In this document: positions 10,147-18,255 of the stretch, in pieces
Layout: each line of letters starts with the position of its first letter
How positions within the stretch are numbered: position 1 is the stretch's first letter
From: Flintibacter sp. KGMB00164
GTDB taxonomy: Bacteria; Bacillota; Clostridia; Oscillospirales; Oscillospiraceae
DNA length: 64,000 nucleotides
Reading direction: 5' to 3'
Assembly (NCBI RefSeq): GCF_008727735.1
Contig: NZ_CP044227.1
Coordinates: 1,860,001 to 1,924,000 of the forward strand
Position numbers and translations under genes: made by a program
The notes under the pieces: generated by a model
The model's database searches: none
What the model saw: only the letters and a program-made list of their open reading frames with translations
What the model was told of the DNA's origin: nothing

Positions 10147-11372
10147 AACGACTGCTTGCTCTGCTGCTTGGCCTGACTTTGCTGTCCGGCTGTGCCTCCC
10201 AATCTCAGCCTGTGGACCTCGAGGCCTCTACCCCGACCGCCTCACAATCTCAACCTGCCCCTGCCGCTCCGGAACCCACCGTAGCCCATCTGATGGTAGC
10301 AGGCGACATTATGAGCCACATGCCCATCACCAACGATGCCTATGTGGCCCAGGAGGACCGCTACGATTATAGCCACATGCTTCAGTTCGCTGCCCGGCAG
10401 CTCTCTTCCGCCGACTACGCGGTGGGCAACCTGGAGACCACCCTGGCCGGCGGCCCCAACTACTCGGGCTACCCCGCCTTTAACTCTCCTGACGCTCTGG
10501 CCTATGACGCCAAGGCCGCCGGATTCGATCTGTTGTCCACCGCCAACAACCACTGCCGGGACAAAGGACTGGACGGACTGTACCGCACTCTGGACGTGCT
10601 GGACGAGGCCGGACTGGCCCATGTGGGCACCTACCGCTCCCAGGCGGAGCGGGATGAGAACAGCGGCATCTACGTAGCCGATGTGGGCGGTATTTCGGTG
10701 GCCTTCCTCTCCTATACTTATGGGCTCAACGGCTTCCAGCTCAGCTCAGATACCATGTATGCCGCCAATCTGTTCAATCTGGACTACTACACCACCCTCT
10801 CTCAGCCAAACAAGGCCCTGATGGAGACCGACCTGGCCGCCGCCCGGGCGTTGGACACCGATTTGATTGCGGTGATGATCCACTGGGGCGTGGAATATCA
10901 GGACACGCAGAACAGCTATCAGAAGTCTCTGGCGGAGTTTTTGGTGGGACAGGGCGCCGATCTGGTGCTGGGCGGACATCCCCATGTGCTCCAGCCCTAT
11001 GAGACAGTTACCGCCACCGGCTGGGATGGGACAGAGCGCCAGGGCTTTGTGTGCTATTCTCTGGGGAATTTTCTCTCCAACCAGCAGGAGCTGGAGACGA
11101 AAACCACCGCAATTCTGGACCTGGAGCTGACCAAAGATGCCCAGGGTGAGACCACCGTCACCGGGGTAAGCTACACACCCTACTATATGATCCATCGGGA
11201 CGGTGCTCCGGTGGGCCAGCGGCGCTACCTGGTCAACATCCACGAGGCCATGGCCGAGTATGAGGCCGGTACCTCGTCCATCGTCAGCGCCTCCGCCTAC
11301 CAGGAACTGCAAGATGCTCTTGCCCACTGTCACCAGATTCTCGGCTCTGCGGACGATTCCACGCTTTCTTGA
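10143..11372 (+). CDS. CapA-family lipoprotein (metallophosphatase fold)
   Basis: 409 residues with signal peptide and lipobox LSGC (Cys17). The body is a CapA / PgsA-like domain: LMVAGDIMSHM near residue 50, NLETTLAGG, TANNHCRDKGLDG, and LVLGGHPHVLQPYE near residue 280. These carry the Asp, Asn and His residues of the metallophosphatase fold. CapA proteins act outside the membrane in poly-gamma-glutamate synthesis or export, but stand-alone copies are common and usually uncharacterised. No pgsB or pgsC partner is present, so a capsule role is not supported. It forms an operon with the serine hydrolase, suggesting a joint cell-surface role. Confidence 0.87.
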   Translation: MKRLLALLLGLTLLSGCASQSQPVDLEASTPTASQSQPAPAAPEPTVAHLMVAGDIMSHMPITNDAYVAQEDRYDYSHMLQFAARQLSSADYAVGNLETTLAGGPNYSGYPAFNSPDALAYDAKAAGFDLLSTANNHCRDKGLDGLYRTLDVLDEAGLAHVGTYRSQAERDENSGIYVADVGGISVAFLSYTYGLNGFQLSSDTMYAANLFNLDYYTTLSQPNKALMETDLAAARALDTDLIAVMIHWGVEYQDTQNSYQKSLAEFLVGQGADLVLGGHPHVLQPYETVTATGWDGTERQGFVCYSLGNFLSNQQELETKTTAILDLELTKDAQGETTVTGVSYTPYYMIHRDGAPVGQRRYLVNIHEAMAEYEAGTSSIVSASAYQELQDALAHCHQILGSADDSTLS

Positions 11373-11384
11373 AAGAAAGCGTGG
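11359..11384 (+). repeat. Inverted repeat over the CapA stop codon
   Basis: CCACGCTTTC (11359-11368) and GAAAGCGTGG (11375-11384) form a 10-bp hairpin around the stop. No T-run follows, so it is not a typical terminator. It may be part of a dispersed repeat or a processing or stability element. Confidence 0.5.
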
Positions 11385-11469
11385 CAAAGAACTTTCTGCG
11401 AAACTTCGTTTTGCCTCCACAAAGTTAAGGAGATGCCTCGTGGATTGGTTTTGCTCCGTTTATAGAAAG

Positions 11470-11515
11470 AAAAAACAGATCGCTCCCCGAAACGGGGAGC
11501 GATCTGTTTTTTTAA
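11470..11515. terminator. Bidirectional terminator, capA-like gene / rnf operon
   Basis: A nearly perfect hairpin (CGCTCCCCG / CGGGGAGCG around AAA at 11490-11492, extended by ACAGAT / ATCTGT) is flanked by A-runs on the left and T-runs on the right. It serves the rightward lipoprotein operon and the leftward rnf operon that ends at 11533. Confidence 0.93.
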
Positions 11516-11532
11516 AGGCTTTTTCCCTTTTC

Positions 11533-12333
11533 TTACAGAGCAGAGGGGATGTGGATGACGCCCATGGGGCATTCCTTGACGCACAGCTGGCAGCCCTTAC
11601 ACTTCTCCTGGTCGATGTAGGCCACATTGTTCTCCACCTTGATGGCGTCAAAATGACACACCTTGGTGCACTTCATGCAGCCGATACAACCAGCGGTACA
11701 GGCCTTGCGGGTCTGAGCACCCTTATCCTTGTTCTGGCAGGCGACCACAGGCTTACGCTTGTGCTCGGGAATCACGCTGATCACGTGGTTGGGGCAGGCA
11801 GCCGCGCAGGCGCCGCAGCCGGTGCACTTCTCCCGGTCCACCTTGGCGATACCGTCCACGATGTGGATGGCGTCGAAGGCACAGGCGCGGGTACAATCAC
11901 CGTAGCCCAGGCAGCCGTACTGGCACATACCGTCGCCGCCGTACAGGCCCTTGACGGCCTGGCAGCTCTGGATGCCCTCAAACTCATACTTCTTGGAGGT
12001 CTTGTCGCAGGTGCCGGAGCAAGCCACGACCGCCTTCATGGGAACAGAGGCCTCAGCCTGCACACCCATGATCTCCGCGATAGCAGCCACAGACTTGGCG
12101 CCGCCGGGAGTACACTTGTTGATGGCATTGCCATTTTCCACGATGCTCTTGGCATAGTCGGCACAGCCGGCGCAGCCACAGGCGCCGCAGTTGGCGCCGG
12201 CCAGAACGGCGGTGATCTTCTCAACACGCTCGTCCACAGGAACATACATGAAAATGGAGGCAGCCACCAGAATAATCGCGCCGATCAGGCCAATGACCGT
12301 GACCAGGACGATTGCCATAAGAATCGGATTCAT
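11533..12333 (-). CDS. rnfB: Rnf complex subunit B, ferredoxin-oxidising polyferredoxin
   Basis: Electron-entry subunit of the Rnf ferredoxin:NAD+ oxidoreductase, 266 residues. An N-terminal membrane helix (about 5-28) is followed by an Fe-S domain with Cys49, 52, 54 and 57 (ANCGACGCAGC) and Cys74, then several 4Fe-4S ferredoxin motifs (CTGCGACAAACP, CIGCMKCTKVC, CKGCQLCVKECP). Compared with proteobacterial RnfB it carries more clusters, as is usual in Clostridia. It is the last gene of rnfCDGEAB, the clostridial order. Confidence 0.96.
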   Translation of the reverse strand: MNPILMAIVLVTVIGLIGAIILVAASIFMYVPVDERVEKITAVLAGANCGACGCAGCADYAKSIVENGNAINKCTPGGAKSVAAIAEIMGVQAEASVPMKAVVACSGTCDKTSKKYEFEGIQSCQAVKGLYGGDGMCQYGCLGYGDCTRACAFDAIHIVDGIAKVDREKCTGCGACAAACPNHVISVIPEHKRKPVVACQNKDKGAQTRKACTAGCIGCMKCTKVCHFDAIKVENNVAYIDQEKCKGCQLCVKECPMGVIHIPSAL

Positions 12334-12352
12334 ACTCTTCTCTCCCTCCTAA

Positions 12353-12964
12353 TCAAGCACCGAAGATGGACTCGATGATACCGCCGAAGCCCATGAAGGA
12401 CAGGGAGGTCACCGCGGCAGCCACCAGGGTGATGGGCAGACCCTCGAAGCACTTGGGGGTTACAGCCTCTTCCACCTTGCGGCGCACACCGGAGAACAGA
12501 ACCATGGCCACCAGGAAGCCCAGGCCGGCGCCGGCAGCACACACGATGCTCTCCAGGAAGTTGTAACCGTTGTCGATGTTCAGCACGGTCACGCCCAGAA
12601 TGGTGCAGTTGGTGGTGATCAGGGGCAGATACACGCCCAGGGCCTTGTACAGAGCGGGGATGAACTTCTTCAGGATGTTCTCCAGCAGCTGCACCAGGAT
12701 GGCGATGATCAGAATGAAGACGATGGTCTGCAGGTAGCCCAGATCCCAGGCACCGCTCTCAGGAGTCAGCAGGAAGGTCTGGATGGGCCAGGTAGCGGCG
12801 GTAGCCAGCACCATGACGAAGGTAACGGCCAGGGACATACCCACGGCGCTGTCCAGCTTTTTGGACACGCCCAGGAAGGGGCAGATACCCAGGAACTTCA
12901 CCAGAACGTAGTTATCCACCAAGATCATGGTGAAGAAGATGCTTGCAAGATGCATAGCGTTCAT
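12353..12964 (-). CDS. rnfA: Rnf complex subunit A, membrane subunit
   Basis: 203 residues with about six membrane helices. RnfA and RnfE are homologous inverted membrane subunits that hold an intramembrane Fe-S cluster. The conserved half-sites are visible: NYVLVKFLGICPFLGVSKK near the N-terminus, where the Cys of GICPFLG is a ligand, and TTNCTILG in the middle. The start overlaps the rnfE stop by one base (TAATG). Confidence 0.95.
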   Translation of the reverse strand: MNAMHLASIFFTMILVDNYVLVKFLGICPFLGVSKKLDSAVGMSLAVTFVMVLATAATWPIQTFLLTPESGAWDLGYLQTIVFILIIAILVQLLENILKKFIPALYKALGVYLPLITTNCTILGVTVLNIDNGYNFLESIVCAAGAGLGFLVAMVLFSGVRRKVEEAVTPKCFEGLPITLVAAAVTSLSFMGFGGIIESIFGA

Positions 12965-13668
12965 TACGCGTTCCCTCCTTCCGCAGTCTCAGCAGGAGCG
13001 GAGGACTTCTCCTTCTTGGGGCGGGTGGTCAGCCAGGTAGCAGCAGCCATCATCACACCGAAGACAAAGAAGCCGCCGGGAGCGCTGGTCATGATGGTGA
13101 AGGGATCGATGGATTCAGGCAGAACCTGAATGGCAAAGCCCTCGGGCAGGAAGGGGAACAGGCCGTCCAGGCCGGACATCCAGGTGCCGGAGCCCAGGAT
13201 CTCACGGATGGTGCCCATGAGGGTCAGGGTGATGGTAAAGCCGATGCCCATGCCCAGGCCGTCCAGAGCGGAATCAAAGACGCCGTTCTTGGAGGCAAAC
13301 ATCTCAGCACGGCCCAGGATGATACAGTTAACTACGATCAGAGGCAGGTACACGCCCAGGGCAGAGTCCAGGGCGGGCACGAAGGCCTTGACCAGCATCT
13401 GAACCACCGACACGAAGCCGGCAATAACGGTGATGTAACAGGGAATACGAACCTGGTCGGGAATGACCTTCCGCAGGGCGGAAATAACGATGTTGGAACA
13501 CACCAGCACGAAGGTGGCCGCCAGGCCCATACCAATGCCGTTGGAGGCCATAGTAGAGGTGGCCAGAGTGGGACAGGTGCCCAGGACAAGCCGCAGTACC
13601 GGGTTTTCATTTAAGATACCGTTGGTCAGTATCTTAAGTTTACTGGGATTCTTACTCATCTTATACAC
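12964..13668 (-). CDS. rnfE: Rnf complex subunit E, membrane subunit
   Basis: 234 residues, about six membrane helices. The family signature ENPVLRLVLGTCPTLA is at about residues 20-35 and the matching VVNCIILGRAE in the middle; their cysteines bind the intramembrane cluster together with RnfA. The C-terminus is a short charged tail. It lies seven bases after rnfG and overlaps rnfA by one base. Confidence 0.95.
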   Translation of the reverse strand: MYKMSKNPSKLKILTNGILNENPVLRLVLGTCPTLATSTMASNGIGMGLAATFVLVCSNIVISALRKVIPDQVRIPCYITVIAGFVSVVQMLVKAFVPALDSALGVYLPLIVVNCIILGRAEMFASKNGVFDSALDGLGMGIGFTITLTLMGTIREILGSGTWMSGLDGLFPFLPEGFAIQVLPESIDPFTIMTSAPGGFFVFGVMMAAATWLTTRPKKEKSSAPAETAEGGNA

Positions 13669-13675
13669 CTGCCTT

Positions 13676-14209
13676 TCAAGGAATCGCGTTGTAGGCTTCG
13701 ATGGCGGAGTTCACCGCGTTGATCAAAGCCGTGCTGGAGATGGTGGCAGAAGTCACCGCGTCCACGTCCTCATTGAGAACCAGAGACTGAGAAGCGTCCA
13801 GGCCCTGGTAGTTCTCCCAGTAAGAGGGGGTGTCCACAACCTTGCTGCCGATACCCTTGGTCTCGGCCTGCTCGGTGACCTTAATCTGCTTGATGGTGCC
13901 GTCGGGGGTAATGGCAGTCATAACCACCACATCGCCGCCGTAGCCCTTGGCGGAGCTGGTGATAACCACGCCCACGTCATTGGTGGACTTATAGATGGCA
14001 GAGACATTGGCCACCTCCACACCGGTGACAGGCTCAAAGTCCTCGGCCTCAGGCAGCAGCTCGGAGCGGGCCGCCCGCTCGGCCTCTTGGGTAGCCGCGG
14101 TGATGATGGGGGCAGTGACCCCGTTGGTGGCAGCCAGGGCGCCGGTCACAACGATGCAGATGATTACCAGCACCACAATAGGCTTAAAGATCTTGTTCCA
14201 GTTACTCAT
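13676..14209 (-). CDS. rnfG: Rnf complex subunit G, covalent-FMN protein
   Basis: 177 residues: one membrane anchor (about 9-27), then an extracytoplasmic FMN-binding domain. The flavinylation site is DAVTSATISS at 150-159; Thr156 is the expected phosphoester attachment residue (family consensus S/T-G-A-T, here SAT). Attachment normally needs the ApbE flavin transferase, which is not encoded in this window. The start overlaps the rnfD stop by four bases. Confidence 0.95.
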   Translation of the reverse strand: MSNWNKIFKPIVVLVIICIVVTGALAATNGVTAPIITAATQEAERAARSELLPEAEDFEPVTGVEVANVSAIYKSTNDVGVVITSSAKGYGGDVVVMTAITPDGTIKQIKVTEQAETKGIGSKVVDTPSYWENYQGLDASQSLVLNEDVDAVTSATISSTALINAVNSAIEAYNAIP

Positions 14210-15147
14210 TTCGCGGCACCCTCCTTGCTCTTCTTCACCTTGGCGATGCCCAGACGATCCTGACGGGTCAGGACCTCAATGTAGGGAACCATCAGGTTCA
14301 TCAGCAGGATAGCGAAGGACACGCCCTCGTTCATCCGGCCCAGGAAGCGGATGGCGCAGGTGATGATACCCAGACCGATACCAAAGACCAGCTTGCCCTT
14401 GGTGGTGGTGGGAGAGGTGACATAGTCGGTAGCCATGAAGAAGGCGCCCAGCAGCAGACCGCCGGAGAGCAGCTGATAGATGGGATCCTTGCCGGCGATC
14501 AGGCTCAGCACAGCCACAGTGGCCAGGTAGGTCACAGGAATGGTGGGGCTGATGACCTTGGTGACGATGAGGTAGACACCACCGATGATCAGAGCGATGG
14601 CGCAGGTCTCACCCAGCACGCCGCCGTGAGTGCCCAGCAGCAAAGTAACATAGTCAATGCCTTCAGCCGCGGAGGACAGAGGGGTAGCAGCAGAGGTGGC
14701 GTCCACACCCTGGGGGAAGCCGTAGGTGGACATGCGGCCGGCAAAGCCCATGGCCATGGCGATACGGCCCACGATGGCGGGGTTGGCAAAGTTGTAGCCC
14801 AGGCCGCCGAAGAGCTGCTTCACAACCACGATGGCGATGAAGGCGCCCACAATGGGCATCCACCAGGGCAGCGTGGAGGGCAGGTTGAAGGCCAGCAGCA
14901 GGCCGGTGACCACAGCGGAGAAGTCGCCGATGGATACCTCACGGCCCACCAGCTTGCAGTACAGGTATTCAAAAATCACACAGGCAGCCACCGTCACAAC
15001 GGTGATGATCAGGGCGTTGATGCCGAAAATGATCACGGAGGCTACCAGAGCGGGCAGCAGGGCGATGCACACCCGCTGCATGATCTTCTGGGTGCTGTCC
15101 GCGCTGGTAATGTGGGGCGCGGCAGTCACGATCAGTTTGTTGCCCAT
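14206..15147 (-). CDS. rnfD: Rnf complex subunit D, ion-translocating covalent-FMN subunit
   Basis: 313 residues, about eight to ten membrane helices. RnfD is homologous to NqrB and carries covalent FMN. The attachment motif is DATSAATPLS near residues 149-158, with Thr155 as the likely site. The NLPSTLPWWMPIVGAF stretch is the typical RnfD/NqrB signature. It takes part in H+ or Na+ translocation; this sequence alone does not tell which. The start overlaps the rnfC stop by one base. Confidence 0.95.
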   Translation of the reverse strand: MGNKLIVTAAPHITSADSTQKIMQRVCIALLPALVASVIIFGINALIITVVTVAACVIFEYLYCKLVGREVSIGDFSAVVTGLLLAFNLPSTLPWWMPIVGAFIAIVVVKQLFGGLGYNFANPAIVGRIAMAMGFAGRMSTYGFPQGVDATSAATPLSSAAEGIDYVTLLLGTHGGVLGETCAIALIIGGVYLIVTKVISPTIPVTYLATVAVLSLIAGKDPIYQLLSGGLLLGAFFMATDYVTSPTTTKGKLVFGIGLGIITCAIRFLGRMNEGVSFAILLMNLMVPYIEVLTRQDRLGIAKVKKSKEGAAK

Positions 15148-16457
15148 TACTTCTTACCTCCATTCTTCATCATGATCTTCGCCAGGGCAATGGAGGGGGC
15201 CAGAGGCCGCTTGGCGGGGCAGACGAAGGAACAGGTGCCGCAGCTCATGCACAGATCGGCATTGAGCGCCTGAAGCTGCTCCACATCGCCCTTCTCATAG
15301 GCCTTGACGATGTCCTTGGCCGCCAGACCCAGGGGGCAGGCGTTGACGCACCGGCCGCAGTGGATGCAGTTGGTGGCCTTAGGCATGTGGGCAAACTTCT
15401 TGGAGAAGGCCAGCACCGCGTTGTTGTTCTTCAGGATGGGCTGGTCCAGGCTGGCCACACAGGTACCCATCATGGGGCCGCCGTAGAGCACCTTGCCGGG
15501 CTCCTCGGTCAGGCCGCCGCAGAAGTCAAACAGCTCCTGGATGGGAGTGCCGATGATGACCTCCACATTCTTGGGCTCCTTGACGATGTCGCCGTCCACG
15601 GTGAGGCGCTTGGTGGTCAGAGGCATGCCAGTCTCTAAGTACTTGCCCACGAAGGCGGTGGAGGTGACGTTCATCACGATCACGCCCACATCGGAGGGCA
15701 GGCCGGGGAAGGGAACCTCGCGGCCGGTGCAGTTCTCGATGAGCACCTTCTCAGCGCCCTGGGGGTAACGGCAGGGCAGCTCCTTGACCTCGATGCCGGC
15801 CACGTCGATGGCGGCCTTCATCTTGGCGATGGCCTCGGGCTTGTTGGCCTCGATGCCGATAATGCACTTGGGGATATTCAGGTACTTCATCACAGCCTTG
15901 ATACCGCTGAGAATGAAGTGGGTATCCTCGATGAAACAGCGGTTATCCGAGGTGATATAGGGCTCACACTCAGCACCGTTGATCAGCAGGGTATCGATCT
16001 CGTCCAGATTCTTGGGTGCGAGCTTCACCGCGGTGGGGAAGCCGGCGCCGCCCAGACCTACCAGACCGCTGGCACGAACGGCATCCTGGAAGGACTTCAG
16101 GTCAGTGACCTGAGGGGGGGCAATGGAGGGGTCCACCTTCTGCTCGCCGTCGGGCACGATGACCACGGCGGTCTGGATGGAACCGTTGGAGCCGGTGATG
16201 GTGGTGATCTCAGAGACCGTACCGGACACACCGGAGTGGATATCGGCGGAAACAAAGCCGCCGGCCTTACCCACGATGGTGCCTACGTACACCTGATCGC
16301 CCTTGGCCACCGCAGGCGCCGCGGGGGCGCCGATGTGCTGGTTCATGGACAGGACGATCTTTGACGGAAGCGGCATCGCTACCGTCTCAAGGTTGGAAGT
16401 TCTCTTGTCGTGGGGAACTCCCGCACCTTGCGCAGAGCGTTTGAGAAATTTACTCAT
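15147..16457 (-). CDS. rnfC: Rnf complex subunit C, NADH-binding subunit
   Basis: 436 residues, peripheral. It has the NADH/FMN-binding fold (GLGGAGFPTAVKL, INGAECEPYIT) and two C-terminal 4Fe-4S motifs, CIHCGRCVNACP and CMSCGTCSFVCP. It reduces NAD+ with electrons passed from RnfB through the membrane subunits. I chose the ATG at 16455-16457 (MSKFLKRS) because GGAGG lies 11 bases upstream; a TTG 45 bases further out has no ribosome site. First gene of the rnf operon. Confidence 0.95.
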   Translation of the reverse strand: MSKFLKRSAQGAGVPHDKRTSNLETVAMPLPSKIVLSMNQHIGAPAAPAVAKGDQVYVGTIVGKAGGFVSADIHSGVSGTVSEITTITGSNGSIQTAVVIVPDGEQKVDPSIAPPQVTDLKSFQDAVRASGLVGLGGAGFPTAVKLAPKNLDEIDTLLINGAECEPYITSDNRCFIEDTHFILSGIKAVMKYLNIPKCIIGIEANKPEAIAKMKAAIDVAGIEVKELPCRYPQGAEKVLIENCTGREVPFPGLPSDVGVIVMNVTSTAFVGKYLETGMPLTTKRLTVDGDIVKEPKNVEVIIGTPIQELFDFCGGLTEEPGKVLYGGPMMGTCVASLDQPILKNNNAVLAFSKKFAHMPKATNCIHCGRCVNACPLGLAAKDIVKAYEKGDVEQLQALNADLCMSCGTCSFVCPAKRPLAPSIALAKIMMKNGGKK

Positions 16458-16560
16458 TCGGATTTCAACCTCCCTATACTGCAGTTGCTGGGGATTATTC
16501 AACGATCTTCTCTGGTGCCGGCGCCCTGCGCCGACGTTATGCAGCCCTCCCTAAATCTCC

Positions 16561-16677
16561 TCACGATATTTTTACGGCCCATAGTTTTGCATCACTTGAC
16601 ACGACAAAACCCGCCGGTCCCTTTTCTGTTTCAAAAAGAAACCGCCGGTCCTGTGTCAAAATCATCTGCAAACGCAT
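16561..16677 (-). CDS. Possible 38-residue small protein in the rnf leader
   Basis: An ATG at 16675-16677 has GGAGGGG seven bases upstream on the reverse strand and opens a 38-codon frame ending in TGA at 16561. The peptide starts MRLQMILTQDRRF and alternates hydrophobic and charged residues; I recognise no family. It could be a leader peptide or small protein of the rnf operon, or chance. The ribosome site is the main support. The same frame stays open further upstream to 17163 but without a good start. Confidence 0.3.
   Translation of the reverse strand: MRLQMILTQDRRFLFETEKGPAGFVVSSDAKLWAVKIS
16611..16651. repeat. 10-bp direct repeat, three helical turns apart
   Basis: CCGCCGGTCC occurs at 16611-16620 and again at 16642-16651, 31 bases start to start. 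A GTTTC-AAAAA-GAAAC inverted repeat (16628-16642) lies between. Same-face spacing is typical of cooperative operator sites, but no regulator is identified. Confidence 0.45.
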
Positions 16678-16875
16678 CCGACGTCCCCTCCGGCCTGCAA
16701 TGTCCTCCCCCGCCAGGGAGCAAACCGCTCCGCCGGGAAAAACTTCCCGTACTTTTCCGCGGGGATGGCAAATTGCCATTTCCGGGACGCGCGCCGTACC
16801 CAAAATATCCGCAAACTGCCCAAGAAAATCCAGGCAAAACGGCGGTACAGCAGCGGCCGCACATAAGCTGCGCCC

Positions 16876-16901
16876 TTGGTGCGACATAAAATTCACACCA
16901 A
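16876..16901. promoter_or_regulatory. 26-bp inverted repeat, candidate operator of rnf
   Basis: TTGGTGCGA (16876-16884), eight bases, then TCACACCAA (16893-16901): nine-base arms with one mismatch. It lies about 16-41 bases downstream of the predicted rnf start, where a repressor would block elongation. The spacing does not fit Rex or CRP sites. Confidence 0.5.
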
Positions 16902-16923
16902 AGCGGCTCACTTTACAGAGCAT

Positions 16924-16952
16924 ATCATACACCCTTTCCTGTAAAAATGCAA
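16924..16952 (-). promoter_or_regulatory. Candidate promoter of the rnf operon
   Basis: On the reverse strand TTGCAT (16947-16952), a 17-base spacer and TATGAT (16924-16929). It is the best leftward match in the region and predicts a transcript start near 16917. Confidence 0.6.
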
Positions 16953-17062
16953 CAATACTTTTCCTTTTTTGCACCATCCATCCCCAATCCCGGCCTTGCA
17001 TTTTCGAAAAAGTTTTAGTAAAATGGGGAACCGGACTCTGTATAATTTGGAAGTGACTGTGT

Positions 17063-17785
17063 GTGAATCGTAACGCTCTTTCTGCCGCCTTTCCGGTGAC
17101 TGTGCCTGTGCTGATGGGATACCTGGCCATCGGCATGGCCTTTGGTTTTATGCTCCAGGCCATCGGATATAACTACATCTGGGCCTTTTTCATGAGTTTG
17201 ACTATTTATGCAGGCTCGGGCCAGTATCTTGGGGTGCAGCTGCTCAACACCCATGCCGCACTTGGTACCGTGGCCCTGATGACTCTGCTTATCAACTTCC
17301 GCCATCTGGTGTATGGATTGTCTATGCTGGAGAAATTCCGGGGCATGGGACTGCGAAAATTCTACATGATCTTCTCCCTGACCGATGAGACCTACGCCCT
17401 GCTCAGCTCGGTGCAGGTGCCTGCGGGTGTGGAGCCCCGCAGCTTCTACTTCTCCATCGCCCTGCTGGACCACTCCTACTGGATCCTGGGTTCTGTGATC
17501 GGTGCGGTGGCGGGAGCGCTGCTGCCCATCGACACCACCGGCATCGATTTTGCCATGACCGCCCTGTTTGTGGTCATCGCCGTAGATCAGTGGAAGGCTT
17601 ATAAAAAGCATCTGCCCGCTCTGCTGGGCGCCGCCGTCACTCTGGTGAGCCTCACCCTGGTGGGCGCGGACAACATGCTGCTGCCCGCCCTGGCTGTGAT
17701 TGTAGGGGTTCTGCTTCTGCTGCGGGACCGGCTGGACGACACCCCGGAAGAGAAAAAACATGAGGAGGAGGAATCGGTATGCTGA
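17063..17785 (+). CDS. azlC: AzlC-family branched-chain amino acid exporter, large subunit
   Basis: 240 residues with about six to seven membrane helices. The N-terminal AAFPVTVPVLMGYLAIGMAFG and the middle NFRHLVYGLSM are AzlC signatures. With AzlD it exports branched-chain amino acids and analogues such as azaleucine in Bacillus. The start is GTG, with a GGAAGTG ribosome site; no better ATG exists. The last residues are charged (DTPEEKKHEEEE), and the stop overlaps azlD by seven bases. Confidence 0.92.
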   Translation: MNRNALSAAFPVTVPVLMGYLAIGMAFGFMLQAIGYNYIWAFFMSLTIYAGSGQYLGVQLLNTHAALGTVALMTLLINFRHLVYGLSMLEKFRGMGLRKFYMIFSLTDETYALLSSVQVPAGVEPRSFYFSIALLDHSYWILGSVIGAVAGALLPIDTTGIDFAMTALFVVIAVDQWKAYKKHLPALLGAAVTLVSLTLVGADNMLLPALAVIVGVLLLLRDRLDDTPEEKKHEEEESVC

Positions 17786-18150
17786 CTACTACCCAGGCCA
17801 TCGCCGCCATCGCGGTCATGTCCATTGTCACTTTTTTGACCCGCGCCCTCCCCTTCCTGCTCTTTGACCATGGCGACCATCCCCCCAAGCTGGTGCTGTA
17901 TCTGGGCCGTGTCCTTCCCCCCGCCGTGATCGCCATGCTCATTATCTACTGTCTGAAGAGCAACATCCTGGCGGTGGAGGCCAACCTCACCTCTCTGCTG
18001 GACCCGGCGGTGCTCAGCCAGTGGCTGCCCGCCCTGCTGGCGGTAGCTGTGGTGGTGATCCTCCACATCTGGAAGCACAACAACCTGCTGTCTATCTTTG
18101 GCGGCACCATTTTGTACATGGTCCTGGTGCAGGCGGTATTTGTTTCGTAA
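17779..18150 (+). CDS. azlD: AzlD-family branched-chain amino acid exporter, small subunit
   Basis: 123 residues with about four membrane helices. The conserved segments TFLTRALPFLLF and YLGRVLPPAVIAMLIIYCL are typical of AzlD. It overlaps azlC by seven bases and is preceded inside azlC by GAGGAGGAAT, a strong ribosome site, so the subunits should be made in equal amounts. The operon ends in the terminator at 18162. Confidence 0.92.
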   Translation: MLTTTQAIAAIAVMSIVTFLTRALPFLLFDHGDHPPKLVLYLGRVLPPAVIAMLIIYCLKSNILAVEANLTSLLDPAVLSQWLPALLAVAVVVILHIWKHNNLLSIFGGTILYMVLVQAVFVS

Positions 18151-18161
18151 ATTTTTAAGCA

Positions 18162-18198
18162 AAAAGGCTCCTCTGACTCACCGTCAGAGGAGCCTTTT
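18162..18198. terminator. Bidirectional terminator, azlCD / dnaE cluster
   Basis: A 16-bp perfect stem (GGCTCCTCTGAC / GTCAGAGGAGCC, extended by four A:T pairs) with a five-base loop at 18178-18182; A-run on the left, T-run on the right. It ends azlCD and the leftward dnaE transcript. Confidence 0.93.
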
Positions 18199-18255
18199 AT
18201 TTATCTTTATCCTATCTTATATCCAAACATTCTATATTATAAAGGTAGCGCGGTG

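Larger units (their letters stand above)
16458..17062. other. Long rnf / azlC divergent region with repeats and palindromes
   Basis: This 605-base stretch holds no confident gene apart from a possible 38-codon frame. Reading leftward it carries a promoter (16924-16952), a 26-bp inverted repeat (16876-16901), a 15-bp palindrome ATGGCAA-A-TTGCCAT (16765-16779) and a 10-bp direct repeat. The implied rnf leader is about 460 bases, unusually long. The azlC promoter is at the right edge: TATAAT at 17041-17046, with a poor -35. Confidence 0.7.

Noticed and set aside
16561..16620. Plus-strand TTGACA near 16595 as an azlC promoter
   Set aside because: No -10 at a suitable distance, and it is more than 450 bases from azlC, which has TATAAT close by.
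16876..16901. Rex (NADH-responsive) operator before rnf
   Set aside because: The half-sites look partly Rex-like, but the spacer between TGTGA-type arms is eight bases instead of six.
16561..17163. 200-codon leftward open frame upstream of rnfC
   Set aside because: It starts inside azlC on the opposite strand, runs through the promoter region and resembles no protein. Only its last 38 codons have a ribosome site, and these are listed separately.
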